Source of the DNA: an uncultured Clostridia bacterium
GTDB taxonomy: Bacteria > Bacillota > Clostridia > TANB77 > CAG-508
NCBI GenBank assembly: GCA_934133165.1
Contig: CAKPAW010000002.1
Coordinates: forward strand, 1-64,000
Direction: 5' to 3'
Length of the DNA stretch: 64,000 nucleotides
In this document: positions 1-8,155 of the stretch, piece after piece
Layout: the number at the start of each line of letters is the position of its first letter
How positions within the stretch are numbered: the stretch's first letter is position 1
Notes under the pieces: model-generated
What the model was told of the DNA's origin: nothing
The model's database searches: none
Seen by the model: the letters and a program-made list of their open reading frames with translations, nothing else
Program-made: the position numbers and the translations under genes

Positions 1-7
1 CTTAACC
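1..7 (+). rRNA. Possible last bases of a 23S rRNA gene (partial)
   Basis: The window opens with CTTAACC, which resembles the usual 3' end of bacterial 23S rRNA, and is followed at short distance by 5S rRNA and a tRNA in the normal operon order. Seven bases cannot prove it, so this rests on context. Confidence 0.3.
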
Positions 8-110
8 ACTAATATAAAAAAAGAAGGTTGTTAAGTTTACTAATATAAACTTTTTTCTATGTATTTTTGAGTGTGCTGAATAATTTTTCTAAAAAAAGTA
101 AAAAATATAT

Positions 111-138
111 TTACAAAACTAAATATATATGATATAAA
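111..138 (+). promoter_or_regulatory. Possible separate promoter for 5S rRNA-tRNA-Asn
   Basis: TTACAA (111-116) and TATAAA (133-138) are 16 bases apart, about 30 bases before the 5S gene. A hairpin with a T run (AAGTTTA...TAAACTTTTTT, about 34-57) lies between the presumed 23S end and this site, so 5S and tRNA-Asn may be expressed partly on their own. The match is weak. Confidence 0.35.
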
Positions 139-168
139 TTAGAAGAATTAAAAAAGTACATAAACATT

Positions 169-285
169 TCTGGTGATTATGACCTAGAGGGAAATACCTG
201 TTCCCATGCCGAACACAGAAGTCAAGCCTCTAGATGCCGAAGATATTTGTGGGTTACCCTGCTGAGAAAATAGGTTGTCGCCAGT
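169..285 (+). rRNA. rrf: 5S ribosomal RNA
   Basis: The sequence begins TCTGGTGATTATGACC and ends GTCGCCAGTTT, so the terminal stem (CTGGTGA with TCGCCAG) can close. The conserved internal segment CCCATGCCGAACACAGAAGT is present. Length near 117 nt is normal for 5S rRNA. tRNA-Asn follows after 8 bases, as is common at the end of clostridial rRNA operons. Exact ends are estimated to within a few bases. Confidence 0.95.
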
Positions 286-293
286 TTATATAT

Positions 294-369
294 TCCCTTT
301 TAGCTCAGTTGGTAGAGCGCTCGGCTGTTAACCGATAGGTCGTTGGTTCGAGTCCAACAAGGGGAGCCA
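294..369 (+). tRNA. tRNA-Asn (anticodon GTT)
   Basis: A 76-nt cloverleaf whose acceptor stem TCCCTTT pairs with AAGGGGA (one G-T). The D-arm reads AGCTCAGTTGGTAGAGC, anticodon GTT is at 327-329, the T-loop is TTCGAGT, and GCCA is encoded at the 3' end. It is probably cotranscribed with the 5S rRNA just upstream. Confidence 0.97.
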
Positions 370-376
370 TAATGAT

Positions 377-407
377 AGCAGATAAGAAATTATCTGTTAT
401 TTTTTTG
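377..407 (+). terminator. Rho-independent terminator after tRNA-Asn
   Basis: CAGATAA and TTATCTG form a 7-bp stem around a GAAA loop, followed by a run of T. It ends the rRNA/tRNA transcript. Confidence 0.75.
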
Positions 408-541
408 TTCGCTTGTTTAAAAAAAGAAAAGTATATATAATATATATCAAGGATGTGAGATAAAAAAACATAAAGATGTTGCAAAATACATCAAAATAGA
501 ATATAATATAAAGCATAATAAATAAAAGGAGATATACTTAT

Positions 542-721
542 ATGGAAAGTATAAAATATTTTTTATACTTACTGGATGTAGATCCATTCTGGATCGTAAT
601 AATCTTAATACTCTTAATTATTCGTGGATTTTATCCTTATAATTTGAAAGGAAAAAGTGTTGATGCAGAAGATAAAGCTGGAAATAAAGTAACAAAGTAC
701 TTTGAATATAAAGATTTATAA
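542..721 (+). CDS. Small single-pass membrane protein, 59 aa
   Basis: ATG at 542 follows a good ribosome binding site (AAAGGAGA near 526-533). The 59-residue product begins with a short polar segment, has one hydrophobic helix at about residues 18-33 (WIVIILILLIIRGF is its core), and ends in a charged tail of about 22 residues rich in Lys and Asp. It lies alone between the tRNA-Asn terminator and its own hairpin terminator, so it is probably monocistronic. I do not recognise a family. The clean start, clear RBS and terminator argue that it is a real gene. Confidence 0.65.
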   Translation: MESIKYFLYLLDVDPFWIVIILILLIIRGFYPYNLKGKSVDAEDKAGNKVTKYFEYKDL

Positions 722-729
722 ACATAATA

Positions 730-765
730 AAAAAAGAATTGATGTAAAAACCAATTCTTTTTTTG
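730..765 (+). terminator. Rho-independent terminator, probably bidirectional
   Basis: AAAAAGAATTG and CAATTCTTTTT form the stem, with seven T after it on the plus strand and A-rich sequence before it, so it may also serve the minus-strand gene at 823-1185. Confidence 0.7.
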
Positions 766-822
766 TAATTCAAATAAAATAAAATTATAAAAAACAATAA
801 ATTGTTTATATAATTACCTAAA

Positions 823-1185
823 TTAGTCTCCTAATTTAACTCCATTAGCATCTGTGTCAATGCTTCCTGTTAATATTTGTATACCTTCAACTAATCCCCA
901 AATTTCAGAAACTACAGCTAAGAATCCGCAGCTTAATAAAGAGATTAATAATTGAGCAATAGCTTTTCCAGTATAACCTAGGTAGAAGTTATGAACACCA
1001 AAAGCTCCTAAAAAGATACCAAGTAAACCAGCTGCTATTTTTGATTTTGGTTTAGCTGTTGAATTAGTTGTATTGTTAGATTCAACTTTTGTAGCTTCAA
1101 CTTCTATTGTTTCATTGTTTTCTTTGTTTTTGCATTCATCGCAAACTTCATTTTCAGTTTCTTTTCCGCAATATTTACAGAACAT
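823..1185 (-). CDS. Zinc-ribbon/TM2-domain membrane protein
   Basis: A 120-residue product starting MFCKYCGKETE. The start at 1185 is chosen because AAAGGAGG lies just upstream; a longer frame reaching 1227 would swallow that site. The N-terminus is a short zinc ribbon (two CxxC pairs, C3/C6 and C15/C18). A polar linker follows, then a TM2 domain (GIFLGAFGVHNFYLGYTGKA and a second helix with WGLVEGIQIL). TM2 proteins are small two-helix membrane proteins widespread in Firmicutes, of unknown biochemical role. The zinc-ribbon plus TM2 arrangement is common. The gene is transcribed alone from the promoter at 1219-1246. Confidence 0.88.
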   Translation of the reverse strand: MFCKYCGKETENEVCDECKNKENNETIEVEATKVESNNTTNSTAKPKSKIAAGLLGIFLGAFGVHNFYLGYTGKAIAQLLISLLSCGFLAVVSEIWGLVEGIQILTGSIDTDANGVKLGD

Positions 1186-1218
1186 AAAAATTCCTCCTTT
1201 AAATTTCTTCATACCTAT

Positions 1219-1246
1219 ATTATACATTATTCTACATATTTTTCAA
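1219..1246 (-). promoter_or_regulatory. Sigma-A promoter of the TM2 gene
   Basis: On the minus strand TTGAAA (1241-1246) and TATAAT (1219-1224) are 16 bases apart, about 35 bases before the ATG at 1185. Confidence 0.7.
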
Positions 1247-1273
1247 GTAAAATGCCAAAATTTCTTAAAATCA

Positions 1274-1302
1274 TTGTAAAATTTTATTAAAAATGATAAA
1301 AT
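1274..1302 (+). promoter_or_regulatory. Probable promoter of murB-yvcK
   Basis: TTGTAA (1274-1279), 17-base spacer, TAAAAT (1297-1302), about 55 bases upstream of the murB start. Confidence 0.5.
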
Positions 1303-1356
1303 AAAAAACATAAAAAAACTTACAATTCATATATTAGAATCAAGAGGTGATGAAGA

Positions 1357-2275
1357 TTGAATATGCAAAATGTATATGAAGATTTAAGCAAAAATATGCC
1401 AAGTTTAACAATAAAGCAAAATGAAGATATGTCAAAACATACAACTTTTAAAGTTGGTGGAAAAGCTGATATGTGGATAAAAGTAAAAACAATAGATGAA
1501 CTTAAACTTGTATTAAAATATGCTAAAGAAAATAATATTCCATTTTATATTGTAGGAAATGGAAGTAATTTGTTGGTTAAAGACAAAGGAATTCGTGGCA
1601 TAGTTATAAAAATAGATTTTAATGAAATTGATATTCAAGAAAAAGAAGATAAAGTAATATTAAATATAGGTGCTGGTGTAAAACTAGGAATGTTGGCTAG
1701 TATATTGCAAAAAAAAGGTATTACCGGATTTGAGTTTGCATCACGGAATTCCAGGTACTATGGGTGGAGCAATATATATGAATGCAGGTGCTTATGGTAA
1801 AGAAATGAAAGAAATACTTAAAGAAGTAACTTGTATGGATGAAGAAATGAATATACATACATTAAAAAATGAATATATGAATTTTTCATATAGACATAGT
1901 CGTTTTAAAGAAAATAAAGAAATTATTTTAAGTGCAATATTAGAATTAGAAAAAGGAAATCCAGAAGAGATAAAAGAAAAAATGGATTTATACAGAGTTT
2001 CAAGAATAGAAAAACAACCAATAAATATGCCTAGTGCAGGAAGTACTTTTAAAAGAGGAAACAATTTTATAACAGCACAATTAATAGATGAAGCAGGTTT
2101 AAAGGGCTATTCTATAGGGGGAGCGCAAGTATCTTTAAAACATGCAGGTTTTATTGTAAATACAGGAAATGCAACTGCAGAAGACATTTTAAATTTAGTA
2201 GATTATGTAACAAAAGTAGTTTACGAAAAGTTTGGAAAAATAATAGAACTTGAGGTAGAAGTAATAGGAGAATAA
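1357..2275 (+). pseudogene. murB: murB, UDP-N-acetylenolpyruvoylglucosamine reductase, frameshifted
   Basis: MurB reduces UDP-GlcNAc-enolpyruvate to UDP-MurNAc in peptidoglycan synthesis, using FAD and NADPH. The first part (TTG start at 1357, RBS AGAGGTGA) encodes the FAD-binding motif with YIVGNGSNLLV and runs to ITGFEFAS. There the frame is lost: after GCA TCA (1738-1743) an extra C at 1744 shifts the reading. The next frame resumes exactly with GIPGTMGGAIYMNAGAYG and continues through the catalytic-serine motif PSAGSTFKRG to a normal C-terminus at 2275. Joined, the protein is about 305 residues, normal for the family. Because murB is normally essential, the single-base insertion may be a sequence error or a recent mutation; no other murB copy is visible here. 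ATG at 1363 is an alternative start. Confidence 0.9.
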
Positions 2276-2361
2276 AACGAAAAAATAATAAAAGCAAAAT
2301 GATATAAAAATAGAAAATATTAGAATAGAACAATAGAAAAACAGAGTAATAGGAGGAAAAA

Positions 2362-3966
2362 ATGAAAGGTTTTTTTAAATGGTTTAAAAGAGAAGCAAAA
2401 ATGAAAAGATGGATGCTATTAATTATAATAGGTATTTTTCTTGCTTGTTATGGTATGGTATTCTTATTAACAGGAAAGCAATTAGGATTTGGAGATATAG
2501 CTAAAATAATTGTTAGCTTTGTTGCAGGTTTTACACTTGTAATTATAGGTAACATTTTTATGCAAAGAAGAACACTAGAACTATTAGTACAAGAGACAGA
2601 TACAAGAGATGAAGCAAAAGGAGGACAAGTAAAATCTCTTATATTTAATAAAAAAGTATATGATGAAGGACCAAATATTGTTGTTATAGGTGGTGGTTCA
2701 GGTCTAGATTCTGTACTAAAAGGTCTAAAAAACTATACAAGTAATTTAACAGCAATAGTTACTGTATCTGATTACGGAGAAAAAATTACAGATTCTAGAA
2801 AAATGTTAGAATCTATGCCATTAGATGATATAAAAAGTAGTTTTATTGCATTAGCAGAAAATGAACCAGTTATGAATGGAATAATGAATTACAAATTTAC
2901 TCAAGGAAAATTAAAATCATTATCTTTTGGTGATATTTATTTACTAGCAATGAAAGAACTATATGGTGATTTTACAGCATCAATAGAGCAATCTAAAAAT
3001 GTGCTAAATATGGTAGGAAAAGTACTTCCTGTTACATTAGAACCAATAGATATATGTGCAGAATTAGAAGATGGAACAATTATAAAAAATAGAGAACAAA
3101 TACCAGAAATGGTAACAAATAAAGTAAGTAAAATAAATCGTATATTTATAAATCCATCAAATTGTAGCCCAGCTCCAGGAGTATTAGATGCTATAAAAAA
3201 TGCAGATGCAATTATTATAGGCCCTGGAAGCCTTTATACTAACGTAATTCCAAACTTACTTGTAAAAGGTGTAGCTAAAGCAATAAAAGAAAACAAGGGA
3301 TTCAAAATTTATATTAGCAACATTATGACAGATCCAGGACAAACAGATAACTACTCATTAGCAGATCATATTAAAGCAATTAAAGAACATGCAGGAAGCG
3401 GAATAGTAGATTATTGTATATATGATACAGGCGAAATAGTGCCAGAATTTATAAGAAGATATAATAGAGAGGGTGCAGATTTAGTAGAACAAGATACAGC
3501 AAGAGCAAAAGAAGAAGGAATAAAATTATTACAAAGAAACTTATCATATATAGATGGAGAATTTATACGTCATAATCCAGATGCTATAGCATCTTCAATA
3601 ATTGAACTTGTATGCGAAGATTTAAAATTTAGAGATATGCAAAATGATGCACAATATTTAATGTTAAATTCAAGATTAAAAGAAACAAAGAAAAAATTGA
3701 AAGCAACTAAAAAGGAAAAAGTAAGTAAAAGAATAGAGAATAAAGGAAAAAAAGTAGCAAGACCCAAAAGTAAATTTGCAGAAAAATATAATGATAGAAT
3801 TATATCAATAAAAGAAAGCGATGAAAAAGCACTAAAAAGAAAACAAGCAAAATTAAAAGAGAAAGCAAGAATAGCTGAAAAAAGTAAATTAAGCGAAAAT
3901 AAAAAACAAGAAAAAACTAAAACAGAAAGAACAACAACTAGAAAAAATAGTAAGACTCAAGAATAA
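2362..3966 (+). CDS. yvcK: YvcK/CofD-like protein with N-terminal membrane anchor
   Basis: 534 residues with RBS AGGAGG before the ATG. Two hydrophobic helices occupy about residues 15-37 and 43-66. The YvcK/CofD-like fold begins near residue 103 (PNIVVIGGGSGLDSVLKGLK) and includes SDYGEKITDSRK, SFGDIYLLA, IIIGPGSLYTNVIPNLLV and SNIMTDPGQTDNYS. YvcK proteins bind UDP-sugars and are needed for gluconeogenic growth and cell-shape control in Bacillus. About 100 C-terminal residues are extremely Lys/Glu-rich and likely disordered or coiled. In many Clostridia the gene sits in a murB-rapZ-yvcK-whiA cluster; here it follows murB by 86 bases, but rapZ and whiA are absent and a glycogen enzyme follows. 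Confidence 0.88.
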   Translation: MKGFFKWFKREAKMKRWMLLIIIGIFLACYGMVFLLTGKQLGFGDIAKIIVSFVAGFTLVIIGNIFMQRRTLELLVQETDTRDEAKGGQVKSLIFNKKVYDEGPNIVVIGGGSGLDSVLKGLKNYTSNLTAIVTVSDYGEKITDSRKMLESMPLDDIKSSFIALAENEPVMNGIMNYKFTQGKLKSLSFGDIYLLAMKELYGDFTASIEQSKNVLNMVGKVLPVTLEPIDICAELEDGTIIKNREQIPEMVTNKVSKINRIFINPSNCSPAPGVLDAIKNADAIIIGPGSLYTNVIPNLLVKGVAKAIKENKGFKIYISNIMTDPGQTDNYSLADHIKAIKEHAGSGIVDYCIYDTGEIVPEFIRRYNREGADLVEQDTARAKEEGIKLLQRNLSYIDGEFIRHNPDAIASSIIELVCEDLKFRDMQNDAQYLMLNSRLKETKKKLKATKKEKVSKRIENKGKKVARPKSKFAEKYNDRIISIKESDEKALKRKQAKLKEKARIAEKSKLSENKKQEKTKTERTTTRKNSKTQE

Positions 3967-4016
3967 AATGTAAGAAATTAGTAAGAAAAAGAACAAAAGA
4001 AAAATTGGAGGAAAAT

Positions 4017-6035
4017 ATGAAATACACTAATGTCAACTTTGAAGAAGGAATAAAAAAAGAATGGATTATTACAAATGGAATAGGTGGATTTGCAAGTTCA
4101 ACTATTATAGGTGCAAATACAAGAAGATATCATGGTTTACTAATAGCACCCCTTACACCACCAGCTAGAAGACATCTTATTCTTTCTAAAGTAGATGAAA
4201 GTATAGAAATAGAGGGAACAAAATATGACTTATATACTAATGTATGTAAAAACTACATTTCACAAGGGTACAAATATCTAAAAAGTTTTGAAAAAGAATA
4301 CATTCCTATTTATACATATGAAGTAGAAGATGTTACTATAAAAAAATATATATGTATGGAATATGGCAAAAATACAGTGGTTGTGTATTATCAAATATAT
4401 AATAAAGACCACGAAACAAAGCTGACATTGACACCTGTAATTAATTTTAGAGATTTCCACGCAGAAACTTATAATCATGAATTTACAATAAAACAAGAAG
4501 AAAAAAATAGAAAATTAAAAGTGGAACTAGATGGACAAGCACAGACACCTATATATATGTATAGTACAGATGGCAAGTATATTACACATCAAAATGATAG
4601 TTTTAGAAATATGTTTTATATAGAAGAAGAAGAAAGAGGATTTTCTGCAGAAGAAAATCATGCAATTCCAGGTAGATATGAAATAGAAATTAAACCAAAT
4701 GAGACCAAAGAAATAACATTTGTTACATCTTTAGAAGCAAATATAGAAGAAATAGATGGTAAAAAAACAATAAGCAAAGAAATAGTTAGAATAGCAGAGC
4801 TTATTTATGAATCAAATTTAATAGATAAAGCTAAAGAAAATGAAAATACAGAAAATACACAACTAATAAGAAATTTTATAATTTCAGCAGATAATTTTGT
4901 AGTGTATCGTCCATCTTTTAGACTTCACACAATTATTGCAGGTTATCCATGGTTTTTAGACTGGGGAAGAGATGCATTAATTTCTTTTGAAGGAATTCTT
5001 CTAAAAACCAGAAGGTTTGAAATAGCTAAAGAAGTTTTATTGACAATGATAAGAGATGTAAAATTTGGGTTAGTACCAAATGGCTATTCAGGTTATGATA
5101 ATCGTCCATTATATAATAGTGCAGATAGTTCACTTTTATTATTTGAACAAGTAGAAAAATATTTAAATTATACAAATGATGATACATTTGTAAAAGAAAA
5201 AATGTATCCAGTATTAGAAAAAATAATAGAGAGTTATGCAGAAGGAATAGATGTAGACGAAAATGACATTTATTTAGATGAAGACGGATTAATTTCTTCA
5301 GGAAGTCCAAATATACAAAATACATGGATGGATGCTAAAATAGGAAGTTATGTAGTAACACCAAGAAATGGAAAAGCAGTAGAAATTAATAGTATGTGGT
5401 ATAATGCCTTAAAAATTATGGAAGAATTAACTTTAAAATTTGAAACTAAGCAAAAGGCAAATAAATATAAAAAAATGTCAGACTTATGTAAGAAATCTTT
5501 CATAGAAAAATTCTACAACAAAAAGAGAAAATGTTTATATGATGTATTAGGAGATAGTAAAATAAGACCAAATCAATTATTTGCATTAAGCCTTACTTAT
5601 CCAGTGTTAGATCCAAAATCAGAGATAGCAAAAGAAATGTTTAATACAGTAACTAAGAAATTATTAAATAACTATGGATTGAAAACATTAGCAAAAGGCG
5701 AAGAAAATTATGTAGAAGTATATGAAGGAGATAGCTTTAGAAGAGACATGAGTTACCACCAAGGAATTACTTGGCCATGGCTTTTAGGAATATACTACAA
5801 TTCATTTAAGAAAATATTAGAAGCAAGCAATAAAACAGAGAAGAAAGAGCTACAAGAAAAATATAACAAGTTTGTACAAAATGTAAAAAATACATTTATA
5901 AAAGAATTCAATGAAGGCAAGACAATAGGAGGAATATCTGAATTATATGATTCAGCAAAACCTTTTGAATCAAAAGGAACAATAAATCAAGCATGGAGTG
6001 TAGCAGAAGTATTTAGAATAATTTTGGAGAATTAG
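4017..6035 (+). CDS. Glycogen debranching enzyme (amylo-alpha-1,6-glucosidase family)
   Basis: The ATG at 4017 is preceded by TTGGAGGAAAAT; a TTG at 4005 in the same frame would lie over that RBS and is rejected. The 672-residue protein has the N-terminal GDE domain (ITNGIGGFASSTIIGANTRR, YHGLLIAPLTPPARRHLIL) and the C-terminal (alpha/alpha)6 barrel typical of amylo-alpha-1,6-glucosidases, with YPWFLDWGRDALIS, NTWMDAKIG and MSYHQGITWPWLLG. Such enzymes remove alpha-1,6 branches from glycogen or maltodextrin in the cytoplasm. The start is 50 bases after yvcK, and holA begins 6 bases after its stop, suggesting one transcript from murB to holA. Confidence 0.92.
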   Translation: MKYTNVNFEEGIKKEWIITNGIGGFASSTIIGANTRRYHGLLIAPLTPPARRHLILSKVDESIEIEGTKYDLYTNVCKNYISQGYKYLKSFEKEYIPIYTYEVEDVTIKKYICMEYGKNTVVVYYQIYNKDHETKLTLTPVINFRDFHAETYNHEFTIKQEEKNRKLKVELDGQAQTPIYMYSTDGKYITHQNDSFRNMFYIEEEERGFSAEENHAIPGRYEIEIKPNETKEITFVTSLEANIEEIDGKKTISKEIVRIAELIYESNLIDKAKENENTENTQLIRNFIISADNFVVYRPSFRLHTIIAGYPWFLDWGRDALISFEGILLKTRRFEIAKEVLLTMIRDVKFGLVPNGYSGYDNRPLYNSADSSLLLFEQVEKYLNYTNDDTFVKEKMYPVLEKIIESYAEGIDVDENDIYLDEDGLISSGSPNIQNTWMDAKIGSYVVTPRNGKAVEINSMWYNALKIMEELTLKFETKQKANKYKKMSDLCKKSFIEKFYNKKRKCLYDVLGDSKIRPNQLFALSLTYPVLDPKSEIAKEMFNTVTKKLLNNYGLKTLAKGEENYVEVYEGDSFRRDMSYHQGITWPWLLGIYYNSFKKILEASNKTEKKELQEKYNKFVQNVKNTFIKEFNEGKTIGGISELYDSAKPFESKGTINQAWSVAEVFRIILEN

Positions 6036-6041
6036 AAAATC

Positions 6042-7064
6042 ATGTTAACCATTGAGAATTTAGAAAAGGATTTAAAAGAAGGAAAACTAAATAGCATTTA
6101 TCTTTTATATGGGGAAGAACTATTCCTTTTAGAATCATGCTTAAAAAAAATAAAAAACAATTTTGGTGAAAGAAAAGCAGGAATAAACGAAGTAAAAATA
6201 GATGAAACAAATATAAGCTCAATAATATCAGATATAGAAACACCAGCGTTTGGATATGAAAAAAAATTAATTATTGCAAGAAACACCGGATTATTCAAAA
6301 AAGAAGGTAGAAAGAAAACAGGAATAAACACAGAATTAGTAAATAAAGTTGCTGAATATATAAAAGAAAATATAGAAATAATAAAAGAATCAGTAGTACT
6401 TGTTTTTGTGGAAGAAGAAGCGGAAAAAAATGAACTATATAAAGTAATAGACAATGTAGGAATAGTATGTGAATTTAGCGAATTAAAACCAGTTCAAATT
6501 GCTACAAGAATGAAAGCAATAACAAAAGCATATGGAGTTAGTATAGATGACATTACTATAAAATATTTTATAGAGTGTTGTGGAACCAATATGCAAAGAT
6601 TAATAAATGAAATAAGAAAATTAATAGAGTATGCAGGCGCAAATGGAGAAATTACTAAAAAAGATATAGATCTATTATGTATAAAACAATTAGATAGTGT
6701 TATATTCGATTTAACAGATAATTTAGGCAATAAAAAAGTAAGTAAAGCATTAGAAGTATTAAATAATTTAATATATCAAAAAGAGCCCATTCAAAAAATA
6801 TTAATTACATTATATAATCATTTTAAAAAATTATATATTACTAAAATAGCACAAAAAGAAAATAATAATATAGCAGAATGTCTAAATTTAAAACCAAATC
6901 AAATGTTTTTAGTAACAAAATATAAGACACAGTCAAATTACTTTAGAGAAGAAGAACTAAAAAATATTATAGAAGAATTAATAAATTTAGATTACAACTA
7001 CAAAATAGGTCAAATAGATTTAAATGTTGGACTTGAATCTATATTATGCCGTTATTGTTCATAA
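6042..7064 (+). CDS. holA: DNA polymerase III subunit delta
   Basis: 340 residues, the usual size for HolA. The N-terminal fold contains YLLYGEELFLLESCLKKI, and the protein ends in the helical collar-type domain (VGLESILCRYC). Delta opens the beta sliding clamp as part of the clamp loader. As usual for this subunit, the AAA-like domain lacks a functional Walker A. A ribosome binding site (TTGGAG) overlaps the end of the debranching enzyme, so translation is probably coupled. A palindromic repeat begins immediately after the stop codon. Confidence 0.9.
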   Translation: MLTIENLEKDLKEGKLNSIYLLYGEELFLLESCLKKIKNNFGERKAGINEVKIDETNISSIISDIETPAFGYEKKLIIARNTGLFKKEGRKKTGINTELVNKVAEYIKENIEIIKESVVLVFVEEEAEKNELYKVIDNVGIVCEFSELKPVQIATRMKAITKAYGVSIDDITIKYFIECCGTNMQRLINEIRKLIEYAGANGEITKKDIDLLCIKQLDSVIFDLTDNLGNKKVSKALEVLNNLIYQKEPIQKILITLYNHFKKLYITKIAQKENNNIAECLNLKPNQMFLVTKYKTQSNYFREEELKNIIEELINLDYNYKIGQIDLNVGLESILCRYCS

Positions 7065-7066
7065 AT

Positions 7067-7130
7067 TAAATTTTAGGGACAGGTCTCAAAATTTAAAAAA
7101 TTAAATTTTTAAGCCCGTCCCTAAAATTTA
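7067..7130 (+). repeat. REP-like palindromic repeat after holA
   Basis: TAAATTTTAGGGAC (7067-7080) is the exact inverse of GTCCCTAAAATTTA (7117-7130). The inner bases (AGGTCTCAAAATTTAA with TTAAATTTTTAAGCCC) continue the stem with three mismatches, giving one hairpin of about 64 nt. GGGACAGGTCTC at the foot is like the REP repeats linked to REP-associated tyrosine transposases in other Firmicutes. No such transposase is in the window. Confidence 0.7.
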
Positions 7131-7141
7131 CGAATAAAAAA

Positions 7142-7178
7142 ACTCCTTTTTCAAATAATAAGAAAAAGGAGTGATTTT
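7142..7178 (+). promoter_or_regulatory. Hairpin covering the gpr ribosome binding site
   Basis: ACTCCTTTTTC (7142-7152) pairs fully with GAAAAAGGAGT (7162-7172), followed by GATTTTTT. The 3' arm is the Shine-Dalgarno sequence of gpr (ATG at 7181). It can act as terminator for the upstream operon and, in readthrough RNA, would hide the gpr RBS. Confidence 0.6.
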
Positions 7179-7180
7179 TT

Positions 7181-8116
7181 ATGTACAATTTTAGAACGGA
7201 TTTAGCAGATGAGAGAAGAGATTTATATAGAAAAGCTAATAGTATAGAAAATGAAGTTAATGGTGTAGAAACTGAGGTAGAAGATGTAAATGAAAAAATA
7301 AAAGTAACAAGAGTAAAAATTACGAATGAAGAAGGAGAACAAGCAATAGGAAAACCAAAGGGAGATTACATCACTATAGATATAAAGAAAATCAATTTAT
7401 TAACAGATGAGGAATTAGAGGAATCTTCAAAAATTTTAGCAGAAGAATTGAAAAAATTAATAGGTGAAAAAATTGAATTTAAAGATGATGTATTAATAGT
7501 CGGGTTAGGAAACGAAGAAGTAACACCAGATGCTTTAGGACCAAATGTGATAAAAAATGTAGAAGTAACAAGGCATATTATAAATTATTTACCACAATAT
7601 ATAGATGAAAATGCGAGACCTATAAGTGCTATTGCACCAGGAGTTTTAGGAACAACAGGAATAGAAACATTAGAAATAATAAAAGGAGTTGTAGAACATA
7701 TTAAACCTAAACTTTTAATAGTAATAGATGCATTAGCATCAAGAAGTATGGAAAGAATAAGTTCTACAATTCAAATATCAAATACAGGAATAGTGCCAGG
7801 GGCAGGAGTAGGAAACACTAGAAAAGAAATATCAATAAATACTTTAGGAATTCCTGTAATAGCTATAGGAATTCCAACAGTTGTAGAAACAGCAGTCGTA
7901 GTAAATGATGCATTAAATATTTTTATAGAAAAATTACAACAAGAAGCAAAATCAAACGACTATTTAAATGAATTAAAAGAAAAAGACAATTATGAGGAGA
8001 TAAAAGAAGCGTTACTTCCAAAAGAATTTAATTTTATAGTAACACCAAAGGAAATAGATGAACTTGTATTAAGTATGTCAGAAGTAGTTGCAAAAGGAAT
8101 AAATATGGCATTATAA
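7181..8116 (+). CDS. gpr: Germination protease GPR (spore protease, family A25)
   Basis: 311 residues. GPR degrades small acid-soluble spore proteins during germination and is made as a zymogen in the forespore. The N-terminal propeptide-like stretch FRTDLADERRDLY is the recognised site of self-cleavage. Core motifs include VLIVGLGNEEVTPDALGPNV, INYLPQYI, SAIAPGVLGTTGIETLEII, LLIVIDALASRS, PGAGVGNTRKEIS and AIGIPTVVETAVVVNDAL. This gene is direct evidence that the organism belongs to an endospore-forming lineage. Its start lies 9 bases after a hairpin that holds the RBS, so expression may need a dedicated forespore promoter that starts inside or after the hairpin. Confidence 0.95.
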   Translation: MYNFRTDLADERRDLYRKANSIENEVNGVETEVEDVNEKIKVTRVKITNEEGEQAIGKPKGDYITIDIKKINLLTDEELEESSKILAEELKKLIGEKIEFKDDVLIVGLGNEEVTPDALGPNVIKNVEVTRHIINYLPQYIDENARPISAIAPGVLGTTGIETLEIIKGVVEHIKPKLLIVIDALASRSMERISSTIQISNTGIVPGAGVGNTRKEISINTLGIPVIAIGIPTVVETAVVVNDALNIFIEKLQQEAKSNDYLNELKEKDNYEEIKEALLPKEFNFIVTPKEIDELVLSMSEVVAKGINMAL

Positions 8117-8128
8117 ACTATATAAAAA

Positions 8129-8155
8129 ATCCAATATAAATTACTATATTGGATT
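8129..8155. terminator. Bidirectional terminator between gpr and the TraX-like gene
   Basis: AATCCAATATA and TATATTGGATT form an 11-bp stem with a 5-nt loop between convergent genes; A and T flanks suit both strands. The stop of the minus-strand gene lies in the 3' arm. Confidence 0.65.
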
